A stretch of 64,000 bases of DNA from Bacteroidales bacterium (GTDB lineage: Bacteria; Bacteroidota; Bacteroidia; Bacteroidales; UBA932), in contig JAFZIO010000055.1 in assembly GCA_017554335.1 (NCBI GenBank), positions 80,829-144,828 of the forward strand, in the 5' to 3' direction. Within the stretch, counting starts at the first letter, position 1. The number at the start of each line of letters is the position of its first letter. The translations under genes and the position numbers were made by a program. Below are positions 8,138 to 16,296 of the stretch, one piece after another. The notes beneath the pieces were generated by a model. The model did not search any database. It worked only from the letters and a program-made list of their open reading frames with translations, and was not told the DNA's origin.

Positions 8138-9157
8138 TTATCTTACGCAGCGGACGCTGGCGGCGAAGGCCTGCTTGTCTGCAGTGCCCACGTATACGTT
8201 GTCGTATTGCTGGAAAATGTAGCGGTATACGCCCTTGCCCTCATACTCGTCCGAGGTCCAGAACACCGCATACTCCCCATATCCGGCGAAGCTGTATTTG
8301 TCGCTGCTGATGGTGGCATATCCTGTAGGAATGGCGCTGAGGGCCTTATCTTCAATATTCACCTCCCTGTAGTAGTCCCACATGAGGGAGCCGTTGAAGC
8401 GTGCCTTGACCATCAGCTTGCCTGCTCCGGAGGGCGAAGTCTGAAGCGGCTGGAGTTCTGCAGGAGCGCCTACGGACTTCAGCAAAGCGACCCACTCGGC
8501 ATCCGAAGGCAGATGCCAGCCTGAAGGGCATGCGGTCTGCGCCTCTTCCCAGGTGTAGTATGCACCGAAAATGTTCTGCATGGCAGGGCTGCTCAGGAAT
8601 GAATGCCCGAACACTTCCTTTTCATTTCCGTCTCGCCTGACAATGGAGAGGTTGCTCCTTAGCCAGTTGCATCCGCCGGCATTCTCCGCGTAATAGTCAC
8701 GGCCGTCCAGATTCACTTTCACCTCACCGGGATGGCTCTTTATATCCGTAATGGATCCGAGCTCAGGATCGTCGCTGACCACCACGAATGGCACGGAACC
8801 GGAAGTCACATAGTACTTGTCGTAAGACTGTACGGAATAGCCGGCGCATGCCAGGGAATAAGTTCCGAGCTCTGAAGGAACCACATAGGTATAAATCGCG
8901 CCTTCAGTCTTTAGGGTGTCCCTTTTGCTGGTGATGGGCGCGGTGAAATAATAAGCGATATCGGAACCGTCCGGGGACGTTACCCCATGAGGCTTGAAAG
9001 TGTAGGTCTCGCCGGGACGCACATAATACGGCATCTCATGGTCAATAGACAGGCTGCCGGTGAGATATTCCTTGGTTTCCTCTTCTTCTTTGCAAGACTG
9101 CATAAGAAGGGGCAGCGCAAGGGCGGAAAACAATATACCGAGTATGCGGAGTTTCAT
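8138..9157 (-). CDS. FISUMP-domain lipoprotein
   Basis: The 339-residue protein begins with a lipoprotein signal peptide ending LLMQSC, with the modified cysteine near residue 22 and a Glu/Lys-rich linker after it. Residues of about 35 to 135 look like an immunoglobulin- or PKD-like beta domain. The C-terminal half carries the Fibrobacter succinogenes major paralogous (FISUMP) signature YYTWEEAQTACPSGWHLPSD near residue 200, followed by VFWTSDEYEG and a final SVRCVR, a fold related to formylglycine-generating enzyme and C-type lectins. It is probably an outer-membrane-anchored surface protein; its ligand is unknown. Confidence 0.85.
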   Translation of the reverse strand: MKLRILGILFSALALPLLMQSCKEEEETKEYLTGSLSIDHEMPYYVRPGETYTFKPHGVTSPDGSDIAYYFTAPITSKRDTLKTEGAIYTYVVPSELGTYSLACAGYSVQSYDKYYVTSGSVPFVVVSDDPELGSITDIKSHPGEVKVNLDGRDYYAENAGGCNWLRSNLSIVRRDGNEKEVFGHSFLSSPAMQNIFGAYYTWEEAQTACPSGWHLPSDAEWVALLKSVGAPAELQPLQTSPSGAGKLMVKARFNGSLMWDYYREVNIEDKALSAIPTGYATISSDKYSFAGYGEYAVFWTSDEYEGKGVYRYIFQQYDNVYVGTADKQAFAASVRCVR

Positions 9158-9208
9158 TTTTCTTTGTTTACAAATTGCAAATATGCATAATTTTAAGTGA
9201 ATTTCCGC

Positions 9209-9217
9209 TACCTTTGT
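9209..9217 (+). promoter_or_regulatory. -7 promoter element of apbE
   Basis: TACCTTTGT matches TAnnTTTG. The octamer ends 20 bases before the ATG at 9237. An upstream in-frame start at 9216 would lie inside this element, so the 9237 start is preferred. Confidence 0.6.
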
Positions 9218-9236
9218 GCAAATACTTTGCCTAAAT

Positions 9237-10166
9237 ATGAGAGTCAGGATAATTCCACTTGCATTTGTGCTGATGGCAGTTACCGCATGCGGCAGCAGGT
9301 ACGAGACCGCCGGCGGTTATGCCCAGGGCGGCGTGTACCGCGTAGTCTACAACAGCTCCGGAGTCTCCATGAGCCGGCAGAAGGTGCAGGCGGCCATAGA
9401 CGGCATACTGGAAGCCGTCGACACCACTCTCTCCGGCTACAACAAGAAGTCGCTGCTCAGCCGCCGCAACGCCGGCGAGGCGGTGGAACTGAACGACATG
9501 TTCCGCGACATAGAGGCCAAGGCCGACATGTACTGCCGGATGAGCGGCGGAGCCTTCGACGCTGCGGCAGGTCCCCTCTTCGACATCTGGGGATTCGGTT
9601 TCACGGAAGGCAAGCTCCCGACGGAGGAGCAGATTGCCGAAGCGAAGGAACGCTGCAGCAGGCGCGAAGTGCTGAATTTCAACGCCATAGCCCAGGGATA
9701 CAGTTGCGACCTGGTGGCGGCCTACCTTCACTCCATCGGCGTCAAGGACATGCTGGTGGACATAGGCGAAATCTACTGCGAAGGGCTGAACCCGAAGGGC
9801 AAGGGGTGGGCTGTCGGAATCGATACGCCATCGGAGGACAATGCGGTACCCGGTTCCGAGCTCTCCGGCATCTGGCACTCCGACGGAGGCGCCCACGGAG
9901 TGGTGACCTCCGGCAACTACCGAAAATTCTACTATATCGACGGCAAGAAGTACGCCCACACCATCGACCCGCGGACGGGCCGCCCGGTGGAACATAACTT
10001 ATTGAGCGCCACGGTGGTAGCGCCCACCGCCACCGATGCCGACGCCCTTGCCACCTGGTTCATGGTGATCGGCAGCGACGAGGCCCGCTCCTACGTGGAG
10101 GCGCACCCCGGCATCGAGGCCTGCCTCATCACCTCCGACGGCACCTGGACCTCAGAAGGCTTCTGA
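9237..10166 (+). CDS. apbE: FAD:protein FMN transferase ApbE (lipoprotein)
   Basis: The 309-residue protein begins MRVRIIPLAFVLMAVTAC, a lipoprotein signal peptide with lipobox VTAC. ApbE enzymes covalently attach FMN to threonine residues of Nqr/Rnf subunits and related periplasmic flavoproteins. Family segments are GFNAIAQGYS-like LNFNAIAQGYSCDLVAAYL near residue 145, LVDIGEIYCEGLNPKGKGW with the conserved Gly-x-Pro region near 175, and the Mg-binding HTIDPRTGRPVEHN near 240. It is convergent with the lytic transglycosylase gene, and a long palindrome starts 4 bp after its stop codon. Confidence 0.93.
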   Translation: MRVRIIPLAFVLMAVTACGSRYETAGGYAQGGVYRVVYNSSGVSMSRQKVQAAIDGILEAVDTTLSGYNKKSLLSRRNAGEAVELNDMFRDIEAKADMYCRMSGGAFDAAAGPLFDIWGFGFTEGKLPTEEQIAEAKERCSRREVLNFNAIAQGYSCDLVAAYLHSIGVKDMLVDIGEIYCEGLNPKGKGWAVGIDTPSEDNAVPGSELSGIWHSDGGAHGVVTSGNYRKFYYIDGKKYAHTIDPRTGRPVEHNLLSATVVAPTATDADALATWFMVIGSDEARSYVEAHPGIEACLITSDGTWTSEGF

Positions 10167-10169
10167 CAG

Positions 10170-10316
10170 CCGCTGCTGGGCCGGACCAGGGGGTACTGCT
10201 GCGGCAACCCGTGGCCGCCCGTGGCCACGTGAACGGGAGGGGCCCATCGGAGATGGGAGGGATGAGCGAAGCGAAGGTTCTGCCGCAGCAGTACCCCCTG
10301 GCCCGGCCCGCAGCGG
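10170..10316. repeat. Palindromic element, copy 1 (between convergent genes)
   Basis: Arms 10170-10206 and 10281-10316 are inverted repeats of about 36 bp with one mismatch and one bulge. The 74-nt core carries GGGAGGGGCCC, a small CCCATC/GATGGG hairpin, GGGAGGG and GATGAGCGAAGCGAAGG. The element fills almost the whole gap between the stop codons of apbE and the lytic transglycosylase, so it can also act as a two-way terminator. Confidence 0.85.
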
Positions 10317-10318
10317 CG

Positions 10319-11200
10319 TTATCTCGGGATTTCGATTCGGTAGGTCTTGCGGGCCTTGTTGGTAAGGTGGTCGGAGCGGAGCCAGAGATTGGCGCGCAAA
10401 AGGGCGGCGTAGGACACGCCATAACGGGAGGCAAACTCCACCAGGCTGGGAATCGGTTCTGAAATAGTTACCGTCAGCTGCGGTTTAATCCAGGGATAGC
10501 GCTCATAAACGTCATAGCCGAAGGCAGATGGGTTGTCGAAGAGCATCTTGGCGGCAAGGATGCGATAAACATAGCGCGACGTTTCTTCCGGAAGCATCAG
10601 GTCGAAGAACGACTTCTGCCCTTGCTCCTCGATGCGGCGGGACATGCCGCCCATGCCGCAATTATAGCTTGCAGCCGCAGTAATCCAGTTGCCGTATCGT
10701 GCATATGCCCTCTTGATGAATGTGCACGCCGCTTCAGTCTCCTTGGTAATGTGATAACGCTCATCCACCTCGGAGTTGACCTCCAGGCCGAATTCCTGGG
10801 CCGTAGCCCTTGTGAACTGCCACAATCCGGCCGCACCCGTAACCGAAACCGCCTTAGGATCCAGGTTGCTCTCTATCACCATAAGGTACTTGAAGTCGTC
10901 GGGGATGCCCATTTCCTTCATGATAGGCGTCACCTGGGAGAAATACCTGAGGGAACGCTTCAGCATCAGCGTGGTCGTGGTGTGCATGTAGGTGAAGGTA
11001 ATCAGCTCCCTGTCCATGCGCTCGTACTTCTCTGCCGTATCGAAGCGCACCGTATCGCCGCAGAACACCACGTACGACGGCACCGACGGCGGCAGCGGAT
11101 GGCTGTTCTGATACACCCCCTGCCCGGCTGCCGGAACACCGACAAAGATGGCCAGCAGCAACGCCAGCAGCAGGATTAGTATTGTATGTTTCTTAATCAT
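10319..11200 (-). CDS. Membrane-bound or periplasmic lytic transglycosylase with LysM-like end
   Basis: The 293-residue protein has an N-terminal hydrophobic segment (ILILLLALLLAIFVGVPAAG) acting as a signal peptide or anchor. The SLT domain follows at about 85-215: LMVIESNLDPKAVSVTGAAG contains the catalytic glutamate in ESNLDP, then LWQFTRATAQEFGL, YGNWITAAASYNCGMG and ETSRYVYRILAAKML. The last 45 residues (EFASRYGVSYAALLRANLW) resemble a single LysM peptidoglycan-binding module. It cleaves the glycan strand to 1,6-anhydromuramyl ends. The arrangement is like MltD, although shorter and with only one LysM-like unit. Confidence 0.9.
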   Translation of the reverse strand: MIKKHTILILLLALLLAIFVGVPAAGQGVYQNSHPLPPSVPSYVVFCGDTVRFDTAEKYERMDRELITFTYMHTTTTLMLKRSLRYFSQVTPIMKEMGIPDDFKYLMVIESNLDPKAVSVTGAAGLWQFTRATAQEFGLEVNSEVDERYHITKETEAACTFIKRAYARYGNWITAAASYNCGMGGMSRRIEEQGQKSFFDLMLPEETSRYVYRILAAKMLFDNPSAFGYDVYERYPWIKPQLTVTISEPIPSLVEFASRYGVSYAALLRANLWLRSDHLTNKARKTYRIEIPR

Positions 11201-11214
11201 CAGTTGCTATTCCA

Positions 11215-11329
11215 GATGAAGGTGGTCTCTTTCGCAATCATAAGCACCCTCGCTTGTAGAGGGAGGGGCCCACGAAGTGGGAGGGCGAGGACCGGAGGTC
11301 CGAGGATGGAGAAAGAGACCACCTTCATC
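11215..11329. repeat. Palindromic element, copy 2
   Basis: GATGAAGGTGGTCTCTTTC (11215-11233) is repeated perfectly in inverse orientation at 11311-11329. The 77-nt core shares GGGAGGGGCCC and GGGAGGG with copies 1 and 3, contains a CCCAC/GTGGG hairpin, and ends with CGAGGACCGGAGGTCCGAGG instead of the GAGCGAAGCGAAG tail. It begins 14 bp from the transglycosylase start and ends 5 bp from the mnmA stop. Confidence 0.85.
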
Positions 11330-11334
11330 GTATA

Positions 11335-12642
11335 TCAAATTACACCGCTGCCGAGGAGTTCAGGGGCGTCGTACGGGTCTGAAGGGTCCCGGAGGGCGTA
11401 GAAGGCGGCGAACTGGCCGGGGGTGATGCTCCGCTGCGGCCTGTCGAAGCACACAAACAACCCTGCAGACCTCATCAGCAACGTCGCATCCTGCAGCTCC
11501 TGACGATAGCGAATGCGGCAACGGCAGCGCCGGACAGCACCAAGCGGCATCTCATGCTCCTGCCGCACCCAGTGCAGCTCCTCCGGAGCCACCCTCAGCA
11601 CGCTGCGGAACAAACCCTTGTGCTCCTCCCCCTCGCCCACATAAACGCGGTTGGCATCTATATCGGTAGCTATCACGAACAACGGATTCGCATGCCCGCC
11701 TATAGCCAGGCCCTTGCGCTGGCCAATAGTATAGAACTGCGCCCCATCATGGCGGCCGGCGATAACCCCGTGGGGATTCGCCTTGTAGCGCGTCTTCTTA
11801 ATATGCTTCTTGCCCGAACGGTAAGTCTCCGTCTCGAACTGAATATCACTGTAATCCAAAGGGGTGGCGAGCTCCGCCAACTCGGCGTCAGAAAGCGTCT
11901 CCCAGCCCTCCCGGCGGGCCTTGCCGACCAGCACGGAGTCGGCCTGATACTTCTCCGAATCGCCGTACCAGGCATCGAAAACCTCAACCACATCCCCTTC
12001 CACAGACCTTAGCTTCTGCTGCAGGAAAACAGGCAGGTCCACCTTGCCCACGAAGCAGATACCCTGAGAATCCTTCTTGTCGGCGGAAGGCAAGTCGGCC
12101 TCAGCTGCCAGGGCACGGACCTCCGACTTCAGCAGGCCGCCTATGGGAAAGAGGGCGCGGGACAGCTGCTCCTGGTCCAGCTGGCAAAGGAAATAGCTCT
12201 GGTCCTTGCCCGGGTCGATACCTTCAAGAAGCTTCCAGGAGCCGTCCGGAGCCTGCTCCTTGCGGCAATAGTGCCCCGTGGCGACCATGTCCGCCCCCAT
12301 CTCACGAGCCTTCTTCAGAAAAGCGTCGAACTTGATTTCCCTGTTGCACAACACGTCGGGATTGGGGGTACGGCCTCGGGCATACTCGTCGAACATATAG
12401 TCCACGACACGCTGGCGGTACTCCTTGGAAAGGTCGACGAAATAAAACGGAATCCCTATTTTACGGGCCACCAGTTCCGCCACGAACTTATCCTCCTCCC
12501 ACTCGCAGTCTCCGTGTAGGGTGCCCTCCGTGTCATGCCAGTTCTGCATGAACATGGCAAAAACATCGTAGCCCTGCTGCTTGAGCAACAGGGCCGCGAC
12601 ACTGGAGTCCACGCCTCCCGACAAACCTACGCAAACCTTCAT
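11335..12642 (-). CDS. mnmA: tRNA-specific 2-thiouridylase MnmA
   Basis: The PP-loop ATP motif SGGVDSS is at residues 8-14. The catalytic cysteines are in PDVLCNREIKFDAFL and in DSQGICFVGK, followed by FYTIGQRKGLAIGG. MnmA makes the 2-thio group of U34 in tRNA for Lys, Glu and Gln. The ATG at 12642 overlaps the lolA-like stop codon as ATGA, which favours it over an in-frame start 21 nt upstream. The 435-residue length exceeds the usual 360-380 because about 60 extra residues, including a Lys/Arg-rich stretch (SGKKHIKKTRYK), separate the second catalytic Cys region from the GQRKGL motif. Confidence 0.95.
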   Translation of the reverse strand: MKVCVGLSGGVDSSVAALLLKQQGYDVFAMFMQNWHDTEGTLHGDCEWEEDKFVAELVARKIGIPFYFVDLSKEYRQRVVDYMFDEYARGRTPNPDVLCNREIKFDAFLKKAREMGADMVATGHYCRKEQAPDGSWKLLEGIDPGKDQSYFLCQLDQEQLSRALFPIGGLLKSEVRALAAEADLPSADKKDSQGICFVGKVDLPVFLQQKLRSVEGDVVEVFDAWYGDSEKYQADSVLVGKARREGWETLSDAELAELATPLDYSDIQFETETYRSGKKHIKKTRYKANPHGVIAGRHDGAQFYTIGQRKGLAIGGHANPLFVIATDIDANRVYVGEGEEHKGLFRSVLRVAPEELHWVRQEHEMPLGAVRRCRCRIRYRQELQDATLLMRSAGLFVCFDRPQRSITPGQFAAFYALRDPSDPYDAPELLGSGVI

Positions 12643-13148
12643 CTGAGATCTGTAACCAGCCACTCGGCGCCCAGGGAGCCCACGTCGAAGACGAAGCCTT
12701 CCGTGCTGCCGCTGAGGGGCGATGGAGTAATGGCAGTGAATTTAAAGTTGATTGTAACCTCCTGCTCGGCGTTCCAGTAGCTTCCGCTAACGCTGTTCTC
12801 GCTTATCTTGAGGTTCTTCACGTTGTCAATCCATGCCGAAGGGTCAGCCAGGAAATCCTTTGTACCCTCCGAAGATTCTATATAGACTTCCAGGGCATCC
12901 CTGTCGACAACCCACTTGGTAGTACCGTCGCAGTACATCTCCAGGCTGTTGCCACGGACGCTGTAACAGTCTCCGTCCAGCACGACCTTGCCGTCCATCT
13001 TTACGGGAGCGGCGCCTTTAACGCCCAGGCTGTATTTAAAACTGACGCGGTTATTGGCTACAAGGCTCTTGAGATACCCGGCATCGTACTGGGCGGAAAG
13101 CGTGACGCTAACCACCGACAGCAAGATTGTCAACAAAAATCTTCTCAT
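12639..13148 (-). CDS. LolA-like outer membrane lipoprotein chaperone
   Basis: The 169-residue protein starts with a Sec signal peptide (MRRFLLTILLSVVSVTLSAQ). The rest is predicted to be mostly beta strand, as in LolA, with the run MDGKVVLDGDCYSVRGNSLE and LEMYCDGTTKWVVDRDALEV, a pattern typical of the LolA half-barrel. LolA carries lipoproteins across the periplasm to the outer membrane. It overlaps the ftsK stop by 4 nt, the arrangement common in Bacteroidota. The many lipoproteins in this window depend on such a carrier. Confidence 0.82.
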   Translation of the reverse strand: MRRFLLTILLSVVSVTLSAQYDAGYLKSLVANNRVSFKYSLGVKGAAPVKMDGKVVLDGDCYSVRGNSLEMYCDGTTKWVVDRDALEVYIESSEGTKDFLADPSAWIDNVKNLKISENSVSGSYWNAEQEVTINFKFTAITPSPLSGSTEGFVFDVGSLGAEWLVTDLR

Positions 13149-15562
13149 TTTCCGTACGTGTCTAAAATGCTCTGGAGGCTGTTCAGGTCGGGTATGAGAA
13201 CCTGTCTGGGCTTTGCGCCCTCCTGAGGCCCCACGACTCCCGCCGTCTCCAGCTGACCCATTACACGTGCAGCTTTCGCAAATCCCATACCGAGACGCGT
13301 CTGAAGATAAGAAGTGGATGCTTTTTGAGTGGTGACAACAAGCTCGGCAGCCTCGCGGAAACGCTCGTCAAGGTCGCTTAAGTCACCTCCGCCGCCACCG
13401 CTGCCACTTTCGCCCTCTTCTTTGACTTCAGGCAGGTAATACGGTGTGTTGTAGCTCTTTGCATAACCCTGCTGCGAGCTGATGAACTCGGTGATGTTGT
13501 CTATCTCTTCGCCGCTTACGTAACCGCATTGGATACGTTCGGTATCTATTCCGGCAGAGAAGAGCATGTCTCCCTTGCCTATCAGCTTTTCGGCTCCGGG
13601 GGCGTCAAGGATGGTCATGGAGTCCACCCTGGCGGCCACGCGGAAAGCGATACGCATAGGGAAGTTACTCTTGATGAGGCCGGAAATGACGTCCACGGAA
13701 GGCCTCTGGGTAGCCAGGATTACGTGGATACCGGCAGCACGGCCCTTCTGCGCCAGACGGATGATGGAGCCCGTGATGCTGCGTCCCACGGCCTTGGCCT
13801 CGGGCCCGCCGCCGCTGGTCATGGTAAGGTCTGCGTACTCGTCAACCACAACCACCAGATAAGGCAGGAAGCGGTGTCCCTGGTCGCTGCGCAGATGATG
13901 CTGCTTGAATTTATCGTTGTAAAGCGATATCTTGTTCACGCCGGCCTTGGAGAGCAGTTCGTAACGCTCGTCCATCTCTATGCACACGGAGCGAAGAATC
14001 TTTTCCGCATCCTTCGGCTTCTTGACTATGGCACTATTGAGCTCGTCCTCCTCGCTCGCGGCGCTGGGCAGCACCGCCAGATAGTGGTGCAGCAGCTGGG
14101 CATAGGAGGAGAATTCCACCATCTTGGGGTCTATGAAGACGAACTTCAGCTCGGAGGGGTGCCTGCTGTACAGCAGCGAGCTCACTATCACATTGAGGCC
14201 CACCGACTTGCCCTGCTTGGTAGCACCTGCGATAAGGAGGTGAGGCGCATCGGCAAGATCGAACACCTTGACCTTCTGGGTAATGGTGTAGCCGATGGCT
14301 ACCGGCAGGTCAGCCTTGCTCTGGCGGAACGCTTCGTCGTTCAGAAGAGCCTTCAGCGGCACTATGGAGGAGTAGTCGTTGGCCACTTCTATGCCGACGG
14401 AGTCTTCCAGCGTGACTACACGTACGCCCTTGGCCTTCAGCGACATGGCTATATCCTCCTGGAGCTTCTTGATGTCGGAGATCTTGACTCCGGGGGCAGG
14501 ATACACCTTGTAGAGCGTGACCGTCGGACCGACTATGGCAGTTACATCGTTGACCTGTATCTTGTAGTTGGCCAGGGCCGCGCGTATCTTGTTGCGGTTG
14601 CGCACCAGCTCCTCGGTGGAAACTTCGTGGCGGTTGCTTTCGTGCGCCTCAAGCAGATCCAGCGACGGAGGGAAGTTGAACTTGGGCAGGCCGTCCGGCG
14701 GATCCAGGCGGTTGTCGATGGGCTTGAGTTCCTTCTTGACGTCCGTATCCAGACCCTCTCCGCGCTCGATTTCCATTTCATCGTCATCCTGGAGAGCTTC
14801 GGGGGTCTCAGCTTCGGCCGCCTTGACGGCAGCGGCAGCAGCGGCAGCCTCCTGGGCCAGCCTTTCCTTCTCGGCACGGGCCCTTTCCGCCTCCTCTTCC
14901 TTCTGCCGGCGGCGCTCTTCGCGCTCTTCTTCCTTACGGCGACGGCGTTCCTCCCGTTCAGCTTCCAGCGCCAGCTCCTCTTCTTCGGAGACAGGCTTGA
15001 GCATGCCTGTGCCGGCCAGGAATCGGCTGAACTTACTGGAGCAGAAGAACAGCCACAAGGCTATCAGGAGCAGGACCAGAACAGCCGTCACTACAGGGCC
15101 TACTATACGCCAGGACCAATCGATTACAGCGGCTCCGCAAGCACCGCCAAGGCCACCGCCAAAGGCGTACTGCAGGCCCGCCAGCTTGCCGACGTACGCC
15201 AGCAGCAGCGATGCTGCGAACGCACCGGTAATGGTCAGGAGCACTGTACGCGCAAAAGAAAGTATCCACTTTCCGGTAAGCAGCTTGACCGACATCACCA
15301 CAAGGATGACCAGCAGGGCTATGCTGCCGAGCCCCAGGAAATCGCAGACGAAGAACTTGCCTGTCCTGTAGCCCAGAGAACCAGCCGCATTGGCTACTTC
15401 CTGGCCGGGGACAAAGCTCATATCCTGCTTCCAGTGAAGCAGATAAGACACTATTGCTATGAGTATGAAAAGGGTGACGGCCGCCACACAGAGACCCAGC
15501 AGCTTGACTGCCGCAGCCCTCTGGCTCTCATCCCAGTTGCGTATGAATGCGGGAGCTTTCAT
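13145..15562 (-). CDS. ftsK: DNA translocase FtsK/SpoIIIE
   Basis: The 805-residue protein has four or five membrane helices in the first 190 residues, then a highly charged Glu/Arg linker of about 60 residues (coiled coil, about 195-255). The motor domain has Walker A IAGATKQGKSVGLN and Walker B YLVVVVDEYADL, with LAQKGRAAGIHVILATQRP downstream. The C-terminal gamma winged helix (STSYLQTRLGMGFAKAARVM) would bind KOPS-like DNA sequences. It moves chromosome termini through the division septum. It sits between DUF4290 (1-nt overlap) and lolA (4-nt overlap). Confidence 0.97.
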   Translation of the reverse strand: MKAPAFIRNWDESQRAAAVKLLGLCVAAVTLFILIAIVSYLLHWKQDMSFVPGQEVANAAGSLGYRTGKFFVCDFLGLGSIALLVILVVMSVKLLTGKWILSFARTVLLTITGAFAASLLLAYVGKLAGLQYAFGGGLGGACGAAVIDWSWRIVGPVVTAVLVLLLIALWLFFCSSKFSRFLAGTGMLKPVSEEEELALEAEREERRRRKEEEREERRRQKEEEAERARAEKERLAQEAAAAAAAVKAAEAETPEALQDDDEMEIERGEGLDTDVKKELKPIDNRLDPPDGLPKFNFPPSLDLLEAHESNRHEVSTEELVRNRNKIRAALANYKIQVNDVTAIVGPTVTLYKVYPAPGVKISDIKKLQEDIAMSLKAKGVRVVTLEDSVGIEVANDYSSIVPLKALLNDEAFRQSKADLPVAIGYTITQKVKVFDLADAPHLLIAGATKQGKSVGLNVIVSSLLYSRHPSELKFVFIDPKMVEFSSYAQLLHHYLAVLPSAASEEDELNSAIVKKPKDAEKILRSVCIEMDERYELLSKAGVNKISLYNDKFKQHHLRSDQGHRFLPYLVVVVDEYADLTMTSGGGPEAKAVGRSITGSIIRLAQKGRAAGIHVILATQRPSVDVISGLIKSNFPMRIAFRVAARVDSMTILDAPGAEKLIGKGDMLFSAGIDTERIQCGYVSGEEIDNITEFISSQQGYAKSYNTPYYLPEVKEEGESGSGGGGGDLSDLDERFREAAELVVTTQKASTSYLQTRLGMGFAKAARVMGQLETAGVVGPQEGAKPRQVLIPDLNSLQSILDTYGK

Positions 15563-16236
15563 TACTTTCTCTTGCCCTTGTTGTTCTTACGGTGTCCGTT
15601 GCGGTTCTTGCCTCCGCCGCCCTGTCCTACGTTTATGTTTAGCCCGGGGCGGGAGTAGTTGGCGTCTATGTTTATCTGGTGCAGTTTAATGCCCTCGGGA
15701 ACCTTGAGCCGGTAATCGGAGAGCTTCTCTATATCGTTGAAGATGGTCTCGTCGGACACGCTGTCCTTGTTCCAGATGAGGTACTGCTGACGCATGTAGA
15801 TGGCCAGGGAGCGTATCATCTCGGTCTTAAGTTCGCTGTCCGGCTCCTCGCAGAGCAAGTTGATTATCTTCTCTATGTTACGGCCGTAATGGGTTGCCTT
15901 TATCTTGTCTCCCTTCATGGGGATGGGCACCGGGCGGGTGTTGAATTCCTCGGCCACGGGGCAGGGATAAGGGGAATCGACGTCCAGGTCGAATCCGGCA
16001 ATCATGTAAAGATGATCCCAGAGTTTATGGTCGTAATTGTCCAGCTGACGTACCTGCGGATTAAGCAGTTCCATGACCTTGACTATGGCGCGTGCCTGCT
16101 CGGTGCGCTTCTCCCTGTCCGGAATCTCCTTCATCTTCTCGACCATTTTCAGCACGTTGCGTCCATACTCGGGCATCTCAAGCTTCTCCCGCTCGGTATT
16201 GTAATCCAGCCCTATGTTGTTTGTAGTTTCTTCCAT
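15562..16236 (-). CDS. DUF4290 family protein
   Basis: The 224-residue protein matches the Bacteroidota-specific DUF4290 family: LDYNTEREKLEMPEYGRNVL at the start, LWDHLYMIAGFDLDVDSPYP in the middle and a Gly/Asn/Lys-rich basic tail after GLNINVGQG. No enzymatic motif is visible and the function is unknown. The ATG at 16236 is preferred to a TTG at 16263, because the TTG lies inside the -7 promoter element. The family is regularly found directly upstream of ftsK, as here, so a link with division or DNA segregation is a reasonable inference. Confidence 0.88.
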   Translation of the reverse strand: MEETTNNIGLDYNTEREKLEMPEYGRNVLKMVEKMKEIPDREKRTEQARAIVKVMELLNPQVRQLDNYDHKLWDHLYMIAGFDLDVDSPYPCPVAEEFNTRPVPIPMKGDKIKATHYGRNIEKIINLLCEEPDSELKTEMIRSLAIYMRQQYLIWNKDSVSDETIFNDIEKLSDYRLKVPEGIKLHQINIDANYSRPGLNINVGQGGGGKNRNGHRKNNKGKRK

Positions 16237-16260
16237 TATTCGAAGTATTCGGTTAGAAAG

Positions 16261-16268
16261 CAAATATA
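16261..16268 (-). promoter_or_regulatory. -7 promoter element of the DUF4290-ftsK operon
   Basis: On the minus strand the octamer is TATATTTG, ending 24 bases before the ATG at 16236. It is back to back with the plus-strand element at 16280-16287, with 11 bp between them. Confidence 0.6.
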
Positions 16269-16279
16269 ATATAAATTCT

Positions 16280-16287
16280 TATATTTG
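16280..16287 (+). promoter_or_regulatory. -7 promoter element of the HprK-like/PqqD cassette
   Basis: TATATTTG matches TAnnTTTG exactly. Only 9 bases separate it from the ATG at 16297, so the mRNA leader should be a few nucleotides long at most. Confidence 0.6.
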
Positions 16288-16296
16288 TAGGTTGTA

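Noticed and set aside
13529-15658. A 709-codon open frame on the plus strand across ftsK
   Set aside because: It is the GC-rich shadow of ftsK, whose motifs are clear on the minus strand; the translation resembles no protein.
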